Shown one piece after another: positions 35,365-49,129 of a DNA stretch of 64,000 nt. This DNA comes from Molossus alvarezi (Eukaryota; Chordata; Mammalia; Chiroptera; Molossidae), in the NCBI GenBank assembly GCA_037176705.1, contig CM073885.1, positions 91,388,501-91,452,500 on the forward strand. The letters are read 5' to 3'. Each line of letters opens with the position of its first letter. Positions within the stretch are counted from its first letter, which is position 1. The notes beneath the pieces are model-generated. The model did no database searches and had not been told where the DNA came from. It worked only from the letters and a program-made list of their open reading frames with translations. The position numbers were made by a program, and so were the translations under genes.

Positions 35365-35571
35365 TTTTCTGTATTAATTTTAGAGAGAGAGGGAGGTGGA
35401 GGTAGAGAGAGATAGAAACATCAATGAGAGAGAACATCAGTTGGCCACCTCCTGCATGCCCCCTACTGGGGATTTGGCCTGCAACCTGGGCATGTGCCCT
35501 GACCGGAAATCGAACCAGTGACCTCTTGGTGCATGGATAGATACTCAACCGCTGAGCCACACCAGCTGGGC
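35318..35571 (-). mobile_element. VES SINE, type B, with (TTTA)n tail
   Basis: Antisense copy ending in ctgagccacaccagctgggc. The A-rich tail has grown into a (TTTA)n microsatellite (35314-35366). Short flanking repeat aggcagt on both sides. B box region gaaatcgaaccagt. Confidence 0.92.
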
Positions 35572-35889
35572 AAGGCAGTCATATTTAAATGATATATTCG
35601 TTCTCTAGACTTCACAGAGCTCCATGTTTATCATAAAGCTACTGCATCACAGTCTCATAGATCTACAGCTTTATATTACTGGATGGTCTTTGTAGACAAT
35701 TGAGTTTGCAAAGCCTCCACCATAACATCTGATAGCACAGACTCCTGTGTCTTTGAGTAAACTAGCTACTGAAGTACATTGTAGATTTATTATAGATAAT
35801 ATTTGACAGGTCTTCCTGGGAGAATAATGTAGAGCATTTAAGAGAATGGGGTTTGAATTCAGATGCACCTGGGTTCTGTAAGAAGCCCC

Positions 35890-36272
35890 AACCTATGAGA
35901 CCAGTGCCATTTCCTACCACCTGTTTTCTAAGCCTGGCACTCCGCTTCCATCTAGGTATTTGACACTCCTCTCTTTATCAAGATTTTCATGCCTTCCAAG
36001 CTTATACCCTTGCTGATCCCTCTCCTCTAAAGACTTTTGCCACATTTTCCTATTAATCCCTCAAGGGCTAGTTGAATTGTTACATATTCCTTCCCCTTCT
36101 CCAGGTTTCTCTGAGATCCTGCAGTATTTGAGACTTTCTTCCATCATAAACATATTACACCATATCATAACTAATTATTTCTCCCCTTGCTGGATTGTGG
36201 CTATGTATACAATGCAGAGAGAATAAATGAATGAATGAATGAATGAATGAATGAGTAAATGAATGAATGAGT
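35890..36272 (+). mobile_element. L2 3' end, sense, with (GAAT)n
   Basis: tgccacattttcctattaa, agggctagttgaattgttac, tccccttctccaggtttctctgagatcc and aatgaatgaatg (36221-36272) follow the L2 3' end. Confidence 0.7.
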
Positions 36273-38799
36273 GAGCTTTCTTTTGAAGATGTTTTTGATT
36301 ATTTTCATAACTTAAAACTTCCTGTTTGGGGACTATAATAGGAAAAGAAGGAAGAAAAATGGGAATAGAATGACCTAATCAGAAGGTAATGACAAGGGAG
36401 ATGAGAGCGAATGTGTATTGGAATTCCAAGAGAGCCTGGAGGGATGAGGGCAAAAGTAAGAGAGAAATTAGATCAGCTCATCCAGGTGGGGCAGCAGCAA
36501 ATGACCAAATGCAAAGAAGTTTGCTGGTGATCAGTTCTCACAGTTGAGCAGGAACCTGGAACCTGCAGCAAGCAAGAACTGGGAGAAATGAGAACAGAAT
36601 GAGAGACAGGGTGAGCAGACCTGACCTGCAACACTCTGAGGTCTGGAAACAGAAGTAGGAAATTCGACTGGGTCGAGGGACACAGACTGATAAAGTTTAT
36701 ACCCCCAAGAGTTGTATAAGGAGCAACGGTTAGGAGATAGGGTTCAGATGGTGACTTCAGACTTTGAGGTGGATTCCAGGTTTCTAAATTGGGGGACCCA
36801 GTCACTACAAAGAGTCTTTAACTGTATGAAAGTTCTATAGTAAGAAAGTCACATTAACAATAGGGAGTTTGGGAAGAGGAAAATAAGGTTTAACACTCTA
36901 TTTTAAGAAAAATGTTACAGGTTTTCTGATTTTAAAACCGCTAGGATTAACAAATAGTAGGATTAAATGTTCTTCTTTCTTCTGGGTGTTTTTAGGCTCA
37001 AGTAAAATAATTATAATAACATCTCGTGTGTGTATTATTCTTCAACATTTTCAAAATATGTTGACATATATTATTATCATTATCACCTCCTTATATAACC
37101 TGAACATTTAATGGTGCTACTTGGGTTGTTTTGCACCCTGTTAACAACAACAAACCACAGTGGGCACAGACACACACCCACACACGACTTTTTCTAATCC
37201 CACTCACTTGATTTTCGTCATGCAACTTTTTAGCATATGCTGCTTCGTTCCATTTTGTGTATCTTTAAAACTCTCTGGAAATCCTCGCTGGAATAAAGCA
37301 GTGGTACAAATATACAAGTGCCATTTAACATTGTGAGGTTTATCTTCTGGAAGATTGTGATTACTTTAGCTATCATTTGTAGATTTACAAAGAAAACAAT
37401 GCCAACCTTTAAAAGGTTTATGAAAGATTCCTTTTCCAGTTAAACTTCATTTCTTATCTGAGGATACCAAATGTTATAATAATCACTTCAGAGATTTAAA
37501 ATATTGGGAACTGTGAATGGCCCCAAATGTGTAAATATACATGTGCACATGAGCTTTTCAACATGTTTGAAAATATGCTCACAAATCCCACCCTTGCAAA
37601 CGATTTCACCACACATTTCTTTGGTCTAGTTGCTCTACATCATTACACTGAGCAAAGATGATTCTTGTTCTTTATCTCAGTTACAGGGCACAAGGAAGAG
37701 ACAGCAAGAAACATCTCGAACTCTTCACCTGTGCGTGAAGATTAAAAGACCCTGTGCATCTCTTTCAAGGGTATGACTGGCTCAGCTCCTAGTCTTAACA
37801 AGAGCTATAAATAATTTTAAAATATCTTTACTTCAATGAGTTAATATCATCTCATAAGTCATGCAATACAAATCAATAAGATATACCCAAATGAACCAAA
37901 ATACTGGATCATACCACCCATCTAAACAGGCTTGGAATCTAGACCAAACTGTCAAATCTGGAATAAAAAAAAAAAAAAAATAGGGCATTGCAAAGTTGCA
38001 GAGATATTTAAGATGTATAAACTAGATTAAGAAATCAAACAACTTATGATCCTTACTAAACCTGAAATTGAAAAACAGTAACATCTTCCCTGGCACAACA
38101 TGGTATTCAAATCTATATGACATTGCTTGGCTCCATTTTTAGTCAGCATAACTTTGGCTTCCATTCTTACATGGATAACAGCCAAACTCATCTGTCTTCT
38201 ACGTCCAATCCTAGCATCTTTGTTTAGTTCCTCGACTGAGATTCTGTTTTAAATAGCCTGCAACATTACTGTAAAGAAAGAGATTTTTCTGAGCAATTTG
38301 AGGTATCTTTGTCAAATCAGATAGTTATCATCTTGAAGCTTTGTTTTCAATTCAGCAGTTTGAAGAGTGTAGCTTTCTTTCTGTAACTTACTTCAAGATT
38401 TCCGTACTCCTTTCACCAGAAATTGCATTGATTAATATAATTCTCCTTTTGCTATGATTTCCTTTGCAATTCATGGCCCTCTTTGATGAGTGGAAAGTGC
38501 AGGTGCTAGATTTCTCAGGAGGGCAATGTGTACGTTCTGATCTCTACTGTCACAAATTGCTTTTAAAACTTTGCTTCTTACATTTGTTTATAGAATCCCG
38601 GACTATCACTTTGCAGGTCTTGGGCCTGTTTGCTAGCAGGTTGATTCCTCATCCTTCTGATCTCTGAAGGCTGATTTTCTGGCTCCCAGGCTAGCTGACT
38701 TCTGGCTGGGGTCAGTCAGTGGGGGGTGATGAGAGGTGGAGGGCAGGATGAGGGGGCAGCAGTTTCACTGGAAACAGCGTGTCTCTCCTGTGACTCCAG
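36273..38799. other. Long stretch without a recognised repeat
   Basis: A/T-rich, apparently unique. 36340-36830 is purine-rich and could be an old L2 piece. No exon, no RNA gene. Candidate for conserved non-coding DNA, untested. Confidence 0.45.
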
Positions 38800-39128
38800 T
38801 TGCCATCATCCAGGCCCACCGTGGTTCTATCCTCTAACCTGAGAGGCTCACAGACAAGTTTTCTCCCTTGATTCTCCAGTCTGAAGATGGTAATGAATCC
38901 CTGGTGGTATTAATCTCTGAATTAATGTATCCCTATTGTTACCGGATATTTTTCTCAGCTGTTTTATCACCTGTGTGATTAAGTTTCTAAATTAAGTTCT
39001 CTTTCTTGTAAACTAGTAAAGTGGATTATGGTTTTCTGGATAGGCCCCAAACATTAATTCTTAGTTACATACAAACTAGGAAGATTTTAAGCTTAACAAA
39101 TGTATCACTGGCACATGCGGGAGAGTTG
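38800..39128 (+). repeat. Inverted duplication, copy A (329 bp)
   Basis: The reverse complement of 50863-51191 with five mismatches and no indel over 329 bases (324 identical). Copy A lies in otherwise unique sequence and keeps CpGs (38820-38821 and 38942-38945) that are TG/CA in B, so A is probably the source. No terminal inverted repeats, no poly(A), no target-site duplication. Confidence 0.95.
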
Positions 39129-39386
39129 TTTTGAAGGCTAGAGTATAATCTAAATAAATCTAATCATGTATTTACAATAAAAGTTACTGTTTAAAATAAT
39201 CCTACAAAAAGTTCTTAATAATGGGGTTGCAATTCAGAAAGGGATTAATTAGACTAGATATTTAAGAATACTTGAAACATTTAAAATTTATTAAGAAAAA
39301 AAATCAAGTCCTTTGTAAGATGATCTCTATATAAAAACGTATTTACCTTTCCCAATTTATGAAGGCATTTTTTATGTCCAAGCATT
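39129..39386. other. AT-rich spacer, nothing recognised
   Basis: Between the inverted-duplication copy and a VES. Confidence 0.5.
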
Positions 39387-39402
39387 TCTCCCTGAATTTT
39401 TT

Positions 39403-39643
39403 TTTTTCCTCACCCGAGGACATTCTTCCATTTTTTGTTCAGATAGAGTGGGAGGGAGAGAGAGGAAGAAAGAGAGAGAGAGAAATATCGACATGAAAGG
39501 GACACATCGAGTGGCCGCCACTCGCACAATCAACCAGGGCCGGGGACAAACCGCAACTGAGCTACGTGCCCCCAGCAGGAACCGAACCCTGGTCTCCCTG
39601 GACTGCAGGCTGACACTAACCTCTGAGCCAAACCGGTCAGGGC
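39403..39643 (-). mobile_element. VES SINE, type A, antisense
   Basis: Stem-loop reads tcctcacccgagga on the plus strand (one stem mismatch), then GA-rich tract and reversed boxes. Duplications tctccctgaatttttt at 39387-39402 and 39644-39659. Confidence 0.95.
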
Positions 39644-39659
39644 TCTCCCTGAATTTTTT

Positions 39660-42333
39660 ATCCTAGGAAGAAAACCTCAATTGAATGGATATAAAACAAA
39701 AACAATGACAATGAATTGTATTCTAACTATGACTCTTGCATGTCATTTATATGTATGTAGTCACATTCAGAAACAAACATTCTTTAATGTAAAAGAGATA
39801 ACATTCAAACACACCAACATAACTTGTAAAGGAAAGGTAGAGAATGGTCATTTATTTGTATGACTCTCTCCTGGTCATATCAACATGTTCGTGGTATCCT
39901 GAATGGAGAAGTCAATGGGAAGAGGCAGAGGGTGGGTGGCGGAGGTATTGATTTATATAAATTAGACCTTGTCAAAAGAGGTTGCTGTGACCTTCTTTGT
40001 TCCCTTAACTATTTAAAGCTTAGCAAAGAACATGAAAATGATTTTAACTGCCTTGGTTTCCAGATGATCATCTTTGTGTAACCTGGCTCTACTGATGTGG
40101 TCTGAGTTGACACCGAAAACTTTCCTACGTTGTCACGGCACTAAAAAAGGGCAGAAACTGACCAAGCTCCTCTGAGAAGCTACTATGGTCACTCATTCTT
40201 TTGCAAACCATAAGATGGATAAAATAAAGTAAAACTTTCTTTTGATGTGGATTTATTTATATTATCAGATTTCTGTCAAACTGACATATTGTCAACAATA
40301 ATATAACTATTTTTCCAAATGATGTGTAAACAAACCAAAAACAATTCTTTCTTTGAAAACACTTATTTTTATGCTAGTAAAAGTTGCCTGCCTGGTGATC
40401 TCTCTTCTGTTTGAAGAATAAAGTGCAGGTACCAGGAACTTTTCATCTCATCATGCCACCTTCCCGTCTTCAAACTTCTCCATCTCTTCAGAGATAGTTA
40501 AAACTATGCCATTGGAATTCCTATGGAGGAATTTTACCTGAATGCTTTATCCATAAATACTAGTATTGTAAAGGTACACTGCAATGAACATAAATAAGTG
40601 TAAAATGTCTTGTCTTAGGGGGAAGGAAGATATAATTGGCAAAATGCTGAGCATTAGAAGGTTTTAGCTGTGTATGCCATTATGTTTTAAGAATACAGAA
40701 TGGATTCCTATAAAATATAAAGAATTATAGAATTTATAAATGTAGCTCAACCAATCTAATATTTTTTCTCATTTTGAATTTTGAATTGCAAAACATAATT
40801 AACTCTACTTTAAGCATCAGGGAAAACAAAATCTTGTGCATCAAAATGTTTTTGTGAGAAGGCGAAGGAGGTAAGCTTAGTCACATTAATAGAGTTTCTT
40901 TTACTTAATAAACTCCTAGATGCCTTTGACTTCGTGTGCAAAAGATAGCATCTGTATCAATGTGAAAAGTGGTTGCAGAGTGTCCTGTGAATTAATCTAT
41001 AACATTATGAGTGTACACACTTTCTCAATACTTTTTTTCTGCTTCTCTTTATCCAGGTAAACTCTAAGTAAATCCCAAAGCTCATAGAAGCCAAACTGAT
41101 AAAAACAAAAAAAGAATTGGGAGAACTGTGTACCCCTGTGTGTAGTACTTCTTGACTGTTCTGATTCATTCTCCCTCACCCTCTCTTTGATGGAGCAAAA
41201 GAAAATGAGGATATTTGTATTACAGACTATAAAGCCCTGTTCCAAAAGGAGGTAGAAGAAGGATAGTAAAGCTTCAGAGACTGGCAACTGCTATTTTACT
41301 TAATCTTTTAGTCTCCTTATGCCTGTTAGTATGAAGTTGAATTGTTTCTGTTGGAAAGTTGTTTTGTAAAATGCTAAGCTTTTTTGGATGTTGATGACTG
41401 CAGTGTGACAGCTCATATGTACCGCTGAATACTTTGACAGCATGAAGAAATCTACTGGCTCCTGGGTGTTTTATCTCCAATGTACCTACAAGTGCCACAT
41501 ATATTACAATTTGTTCATGCTTAATGGGTTTTTCATTGCTGTATAAGAGTGTTGTGTGTTTTCACCTCATGATTTCCTCTTTGGGGCTTTCTCCCCCAAC
41601 ATTGAAATAACTTATTTTCAGAATAAGCCCCAATCACTGTATATGGCAATATTTTCATCCATGTGTTTAAAAGTGATAAATTATTTTCTATCAGTTATAT
41701 TTATAAAGTTTTTTACTGCAAATAAAAACAAAATGTATCTGTGCTATTACCAATTCATGCTTTAAAAAACAAAATTAAAAAATAAAACTTAGAAACATAA
41801 ACTATATTATTTATGTTTGGAATAACATTTATAATTATAAATTGAGCAAGAATCACTATCCATATATGTATATCATAATGATATTAATATATTATTTTCT
41901 CAATATTTGACAAGTACAAAAATGAAGAATGTCCATATCCCATTAATATCATGCTTTACACTCTTCAATTTTTATTTCCCCCAATCTAATTTTTATAGTC
42001 AAGTGAGTAATTTCTGGGATATATAGTTTATAAGATCAAATAAAGTCCCATTTAGAATTATCTTGTCATCATTTTTTAGAATTTGGTAACACATTTTATT
42101 CAAGGATCAAGTAATAAATCTCACAGATATAAAAACTGAAGTTTTCTAAGGAGGACTGGGTTGGCCTATATCAAGATAAACTAAAAATCTCAAACAATCC
42201 ATTTCCAAGATTACCTCAGAGAAATAAAAGGGACTTAACAGCTAGGAAATCCTATCCAATAGGAGCTTAAAAAAAAGAATGGCTATTCAGATGAAAAGAC
42301 ATGTGTTACTGCTCCCCCCTCCCCCCAATTTGT
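39660..42333. other. Long stretch without a recognised repeat
   Basis: Unique-looking AT-rich DNA. 40240-40400 has a mixed composition with several homeodomain-like AT cores, which could be an old regulatory element, but this is only an impression. Confidence 0.4.
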
Positions 42334-42351
42334 CTGTATAGGCTTTATCTT

Positions 42352-42572
42352 TTTTTTTTTTTTATCCTCACCCAAGGACATTTTTTATATTTTGTTCAGA
42401 AAGAGTGGGAGGGAGAGAGAGAGAGAGAAACATTGATGTGGTTGCCACCCGCACGACCCAACCAGGGCTGGGGACAAACTGCAACCAAGGTACATGCCCT
42501 TAGCGGGAACCAAACCCAGGTCTCTCTGGACCTCAGGCCAACGCTCTAACCGCTGAGCCAAACCGGCCAGAG
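42352..42572 (-). mobile_element. VES SINE, type A, antisense, very recent
   Basis: Perfect 18-bp target duplications ctgtataggctttatctt at 42334-42351 and 42573-42590. The stem-loop reads tcctcacccaagga on the plus strand. Slightly shortened in the middle compared with the copy at 5331 (it lacks part of the region before gttgccacc). Confidence 0.96.
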
Positions 42573-43351
42573 CTGTATAGGCTTTATCTTAAAGACACTC
42601 CTCACATAGCAGTATACATTTTACATATTCAAGAGTACTTCTGTGAAAGGTAATTATCAACATCTTTTTGACTATTCAGGCAAAAACAGCAAACAATGCT
42701 TATAATGTGAACACAACATGCACTTTATTTCATTCACATATTTGAGGTAAACTGCTAAAAATCCAATGTGATTTACAATGCAAACAATTTTATTTTTGCA
42801 ATATTCAAGCACCAATGACATGTTGTTAAATGTCTTCTTTCTGATAGGTCAGAAGACTTAAAAAAATCTTTATAGTAAAATATTTGATAGGTAATTATAA
42901 GTTACAAGAACTACAGCAGACATGTGGAGACCATTTTAATGAAGAAAAATTCCAATTTTTTCTGGATGAATTGTAGCCAAGACGCCCTCTCTGGCTGTGA
43001 ATTGTTTTGTTAAGAAATTGACAGAGAATTCATTTTCTAAGATGAGAGAGGAAGAGAAGAAAGACGTGTATTGGTCAAAATTAGGCAAATAAAATAATGA
43101 AAAATTTACATTATTAAACTGCCAAATTTGGCTCTGGAACTATTCAAAAGAGTAACTTCTATAAGAAGTTACCGGGGTATGATCTTACAATATTCCTAGC
43201 TGACTTATTGTCCATTAATGTGACTATTCATACAGTTACATCTAGCAATTGAATGAAGAATCTGGGCTGGAATATAGAACTATAGAAAGCCTCAGGGATT
43301 TTCCTGTGGCCAAATGTTATACATTAGCTTTTACAGTAATTTAGTGAGTGC

Positions 43352-43374
43352 TTATTATTATTATTATTATTATT
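43352..43374. repeat. (TTA)n microsatellite
   Basis: About seven to eight units. Confidence 0.93.
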
Positions 43375-44850
43375 TTACTATTATTTGTTTAACCTGTTGG
43401 GGAATCTAAATAAGGAACCTGAATGAAAAAAATTTAACATAGCTTTAAAAAAAAGGGAAAGAGCCTTCTGACATCTAGTTCAACCAAATGTCTCTTCTTT
43501 CTCCATTGGAACATGTAGTGAATATTATCCTCATTTTTTATTTTCCATATTAAACCACAAGATTTATTAGGTAAGTGTGGTCAAATCATCTGAACTGGTC
43601 CTAGAACTTTCTTAATTAAATGTCTCTCTGCTTCTATCAACTGACACAGCTGTTTGGTTCTTTTGTAAACAGGGAAGGCTAGGCACTCTTGCACAGATCT
43701 TTTTAGCATATGAAACATATTGACATGAATATAACATATGTGCCAAAGCAATATTATTCAGTTAACATTTCAACGAAATGCAACATAAAATTTTAAATTA
43801 CATATTTCTGCATGTGTTTGATTCTTGTTTACTGTATCTGATCCAGGAGGGAGGAAGACTCTTATTATGAAAAACCACCTCTAATATTTTTCATTTTAAT
43901 ATCGTTAGAAAAGAATGGTTATAACTAGTCACTTCCTTCCCAGTTGCCATAAAGTCACAAGGTATCAACAAAGCAATTTTAGTTGATCGGGACTTTTGAT
44001 TTATAGGGCAAATGTCCAGGAAAAGGGCCCTAGAAGACACAGGTATGCCCAACATAGAACGCAGGATCATGTTATTATTGGAACAGCAAGAGTCTGCTAT
44101 TCTGGTTGAAACATATCACCTTAAGCAAATGTCTCGTCTTATCACCTTAATTTCTTCAAATAGAATGCACAAGCACTCTTTCTTTTTCAGGTGCAATGGT
44201 GTCATTATTGATTACTTGCTCTTTATAATATAAAAGATATAATATGGAATATATTAGATTATACATTTTTCTTTTACATCTTGTTTTCCAAACTCCCATT
44301 AATGAAACCTTTTTTTATGATTTAACATTTATCATTTGTTCTTGGGAATAGAAGTATCTTCTAAAATATTTTAGTAATGTCTTTTGCTTTTAAGTCATTG
44401 TGTAAGTGTGTAGGACCGTCAATACCCTAACTGAAATGTAGCATTACACATATGTTTATGATGACACAACAATTGGATAGTCCACTGTAAATTAATTTTT
44501 CTAACACTATAAATAACTGCAAATATCTTAATTCATAATATGTCCTTTCATTACTACAGTACTCTGAGTAAATATCGCAGAGTAGAACATAAAAGTCTTG
44601 CGAGTAGAATAGATCCTAGATGTCTAAAGTAGGCAGCCTTTTTTTTCCAAAATGTTAGTATCAATTTTCAAATGTTGGGTACAAAGTGAGTGGAGAAGGA
44701 AAGCTAGATAGGAACATGGAGTATGTATTATGTTGACTGCATATGAAGTTTCAGATTACAATCCATGTCATTTTCATGTGCCAAAGCAAACTGTGATTCA
44801 TATGCATGTCCTCTGTACAATATTTTTACTTTTCTTGCTTTACCTAAAGG

Positions 44851-44897
44851 TATGTATGTGTGTGTGTGTGTGTATGTGTGTGTGTGTATATATATAT
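44851..44897. repeat. (TG)n/(TA)n compound microsatellite
   Basis: TG units with tatg interruptions passing into TA units. Confidence 0.95.
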
Positions 44898-45361
44898 CCC
44901 AAGCAAGGAGTGATGAGGAACTGATGCCAACTAAGCACTTGATTCCCTTGAGGAAAATGGTCTCTTTATACACAAAAGAACTGAAGGGGGGCATGAGGAT
45001 ATTAGATATTTAGCAATATGCTGTAAAAGCTCCCATAGCAAAGTGCTGCTGTAATCTGATCTATCCATTTTTCTTTCTTTATTAATAAAGGTGCAGTTCT
45101 GGCTGGCTTCCTTGCTTTTATGACTATTCTGAATCCCTAATCTTCAGAAGGTATCAGTGTTGCTGACTTAAGTCATGCTGGTTATCATTTAGCTTCTGTC
45201 CTTCCTGGAGGAGACTTGACAAGAAATAGGGAATTTTAGATAAATGAAATTTATGTTGACATTCTTCACATTGGAACTGACTTTGAAGTCTGATTAAGTG
45301 AAGAAAGGCCTGTTTGAGGCAGATCTCTGACTTCCTTAATAATCATCCTTCAGGTTTTATT

Positions 45362-45595
45362 TATTTTTAATTTTATTAAATTTATTGGGGTGACATTGGT
45401 TAATAAAAGTATATAGGTTTCAGGTGTACAGTTCTATAAAACACCATCAGTATGTTCTATTATGTACTCACTACCCCAAGTCAAGTCTCCCTCTGTCACC
45501 ATTTATTTCCTCCCTATATTCTCGTCTACTTCCCCCAACCCACCTTTTCCTCTGGTAATCTCCATACTCTTGTTTGTGTGTATGAGTTTGTTGTC

Positions 45596-45627
<32 letters not shown>

Positions 45628-46425
45628 AATTTCTTCACATTTTTTACCCAGCTCTATGACCCACCTCTCTTCTGACAGTGATCAGTCTGTTCTCTATCTA
45701 TGAGTCTGTCTCTATTTTGTTTATGAGTTTATTTTGTTCACTAGATTCCACAAATAAGTGAAATCATATGGTACTTCTTTTCTCTGACTGGCTATTATAC
45801 TTAGCATAATACTCTCCAGGTCCATCCATGCTGTCACAAAAGGTAAGATTTCCTTCTTTTTATGTCCGAGTAGTATTCCATTGTGTAAATATACCATAGC
45901 TTTTTCATGCACTCATCTATTGATGGACACCTGGGCTTCTTCCGATCTTGGCAATTGTAAATAACACGACTACAGTGAACGTAGGGGTTCATATATTCTT
46001 TCAAATTAGTGTTTTGGGTTTGTTTGGATATATTCTCAAAAGTGGAATTGATAGGTCATAAGGCAGCTCTATTTTTAATTTTTTGAGGAAACTCCATACT
46101 GCTTTCCACAGTGGCTGTACCAATCTGCATTCCTACCCACAGTGCATCAGGGTTCCCTTTTCTCCACACCCTTGCCAACACTTACTTTTTATTGATTTAT
46201 TGATGATAGCCATTCTGCCAGGTGTGAGGTCACATCTCACTGCGGTTTTAATTTGCATTTTTCTGATGATTAGTGACATTGAGCATCTTTTCATATGTCT
46301 ATTGTCCATCTGTATGTCTTCTTTGGAGAAGTGTCTATGCAGATTCTTTGTCCATTTTTTAATTGGGTTGTTTGGTTTTCTTAGTATTGAACTTTGGGAT
46401 CTGTATGGGTTTATTTGAGCACTAG
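45362..46425 (-). mobile_element. 5'-truncated L1 3' end, antisense
   Basis: Starts with the reverse of the 3' terminus (aaatttattggggtgacattggttaataaaa). Runs through the 3' UTR with a (GT)n run at 45597-45626 into the C-terminal ORF2. On the minus strand 46133-46429 reads [17 protein letters not shown] and [13 protein letters not shown], the cysteine-rich end of ORF2p. Truncated near 46425, as usual for L1. Confidence 0.93.
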
Positions 46426-47398
46426 TCAAGTATTAAGAAAAAGTCTGAGAAATACTCCTTGAAAGGATTTCCAGCCTTGATAGGCCTGAGAAATAAAAAA
46501 GTTTAAATGCATCAGCTTTAGTAAATATTTTTAATGCTTCATTCACCCTCCCTAGCAATTATTTGAATATCAGAAAAATTTTCCCAAAAGATCCATGCAG
46601 ATTAATTGGATAGTTTTCTTGAGGGAAATATTGACATGGCACTTCAACTTCAGCTTCAATCAGAACCTCCATGATTTTTAGCCTGATCTTTGTTGTTCCA
46701 TTGGGTTGTCAGCTTGTTAAGGAGCCTCTGTTGCCATTACACAATTTTGTGCTGTGTAAAAGCAGGGACCCTAATGTTTGGGCAATTCTCCAATCTGACT
46801 AGAGTTTCTGGTTTGCTTCCTGGAAACAGCTTTATTACACCTAAAGGGAAGTGGTGTTTATGAAACTCCACTGCTGGTGGCTAAAGGGTTTCCTGTGTCC
46901 AATTAGAATGCGGAGAGAAGGTGAATTAAGACCCTTCTCTCTCTACCCCAGGAACACATCATTAGCATCGGGGAGAATTTGGTTTCTAGAGTTTTTGTTT
47001 GCACAGATTCCATACTGTGTTATCCGTCACCAGTGGGATAACAGGGGAGGATGTGAAGAGAATGGATACCATGGTTCTCATATGAACAGTGCTTCATGTG
47101 ATAGGCATGACCAATCTAAAGATAAGTATTTCAAAGAAGAAAACTTTAATTCTGTTGTATGGGGTAAAGCATAACAAGAGCAGGGAGATATTAGAGCTTT
47201 GATAACTGTATCATTAGTATTAATTATAAGAATACCAAGAGCAGTAGCAACAAAATATTCTCACCAATTATTAGAGCCTGTTTGTGAAAAGCTACTCATT
47301 TACAGTCTCTTATCTATCAATAAAAATCTTGGTTTTATATAAACTTTTATTCTTCTCTAAATGCTCCCAATCTAAATAAGCTAAAACACAGACACACA

Positions 47399-47438
<40 letters not shown>

Positions 47439-49129
47439 TCACCTGTCCCTGGAAATATTTCAGGAGAAAAATAAAATGTGTGGATGTTGCATTTCTTTTA
47501 TGTCAGTATCCCGTTTTACAAGTTTCATGGTGGTAATACTTTAGTTCATTCCACCAGATCCTAGAATACTATCTTAAATAGTTCTGAATAAATTTATAGA
47601 TAACTTCCCAGTTGTTGCAGATTTCTTCATCACAAAAGACTTAATTATTATTCCAATTTTTAAACAGCATTTGATTCCAATCCTATAATACATTTCCATT
47701 AGATGTGAAGATTAACTGATTGTTGTATTGACTACAGCAACCAGTTACATTTATGAACTGCCTATGTAGTTACTAGTCCCTTGGTTGTTGCCTTGCTTTC
47801 TTCTAATTCTTGAACATAGACACAAGAAAAACAATCTAGAAATTGGTCAGTGGTTTGGAAGTGTCATTATATTCTTTAGTAACAGGCAGAGACATGTTTG
47901 TATGTTGGTGGGGCACACTCTTCATCAGCACCCACATATCTACATCTGGTCATACATCAGTTAGTTTGACCTATGATGTTTGACTCACTGTATAAACAGC
48001 GAGGAGAATAGATTCAAGAAACACAGACACTAAATTTTCATATGCTTTTCCAAATATGTGAAAACAAGTAGAGTCAAACTTGACCTCCGCGAGTCCTGAC
48101 TCTCCATTTCAGCATGGCAACTGGAGGCATGCTTTCAAAGTTTCACTTTTCAGAACTCCCTGCCCACTTCTAACATTTTGACTTATTCAACTCAAATAAT
48201 GAGTCAAAAATCAAGAAGCAATTATGCTGAGTGCAATTAACTTTAGTATGTCAGTCTTATATTTAGGTCAGAACAGAAATGAAAATTAGAGAATGTGCCA
48301 AATTTGACTGATCATTGAAAAAGATAAAGCGTAAGATTTACCTGCTGTAAAGTCATTTACACCTCAAACTCATATAGACATAATGTTTTGAAATATTAAA
48401 ATGATTCTTTTCTTTTTCAAAAATAAGAGCTTTCAAGCCAGTATAAATTTCATATTTTTCTTGCTTCTCCAACTTCTACTGTACTCTGTACTTCAGATAA
48501 ATGGTCGTCTCCCCTTTAGAACTTTTTGATTATTCTCAGTTGCAACACTTTCCTCTTTTCTTATGAAATATGACTCAAATACCTGTCCCAGTCACACATT
48601 TTTCATCATATGTCTCAGGTGCAAATTTTCTTATAACAACTCCTTCATCTACTGTTTTCAGAGAACAGACTGATCCACTTAAATACATTTTCTTGATATG
48701 TTTCTAATTTGGGGCTTTTTGGTGTTGTAGATTGGTATACCTAAGTCCTTAAGTACTGGAGTTTGAAGCCCACCAAGGAGAATGGATACCTTACCTCTCA
48801 TCTTCCAGTTGGAATTTTGAGGGTTTACACTCAAGAATTAAGGACATATGAGAAATAAACTAACTGTCACAAAACTGACACTAAGCCACAAATGAGCTGA
48901 ATATTAATTACAGTTTGAGGTTGTTCCTCTGGTCTTAGACCAAGAAGAGTCTCAAAGGTTGAGGGGTCAATAACTGAATTGGATTAGAGCAGTCTCCCCC
49001 TAGCCTGACTGCCTGCCAGAAGTAGAGATAAATATTCTCTGGGAGGAGAATGCACCAGTCAGAGCTGGAGCCACAATTTATATCTACATTTTTCCATACA
49101 CAATGTCTGACATTTAACAAACAGTTGTC
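46426..49129. other. Long stretch without a recognised repeat
   Basis: Unique-looking DNA with one (CA)n run. 46840-47180 is less AT-rich and holds a 107-codon frame that I do not support as an exon. Confidence 0.45.
47386..47436. repeat. (CA)n microsatellite
   Basis: About 25 CA units with two GA interruptions at the left. Confidence 0.96.

Larger units (their letters stand above)
42591..45361. other. Long stretch without a recognised repeat
   Basis: Unique-looking DNA with two microsatellites (below). Short frames here, including 44012-44233, are not supported as exons. Confidence 0.45.

Noticed and set aside
38800..39128. Helitron or DNA transposon as explanation for the inverted pair
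   Set aside because: No TC...CTRR ends with a hairpin, no terminal inverted repeats, no TA or 8-bp duplication at either copy. Still open if more copies exist elsewhere.
44012..44233. Frame beginning MSRKRALEDTG as a possible small exon
   Set aside because: The start looks protein-like, but the rest decays into hydrophobic AT-rich text; no splice sites or homology.
46851..47174. 107-codon frame in a less AT-rich patch
   Set aside because: No recognisable domain and no gene structure around it.
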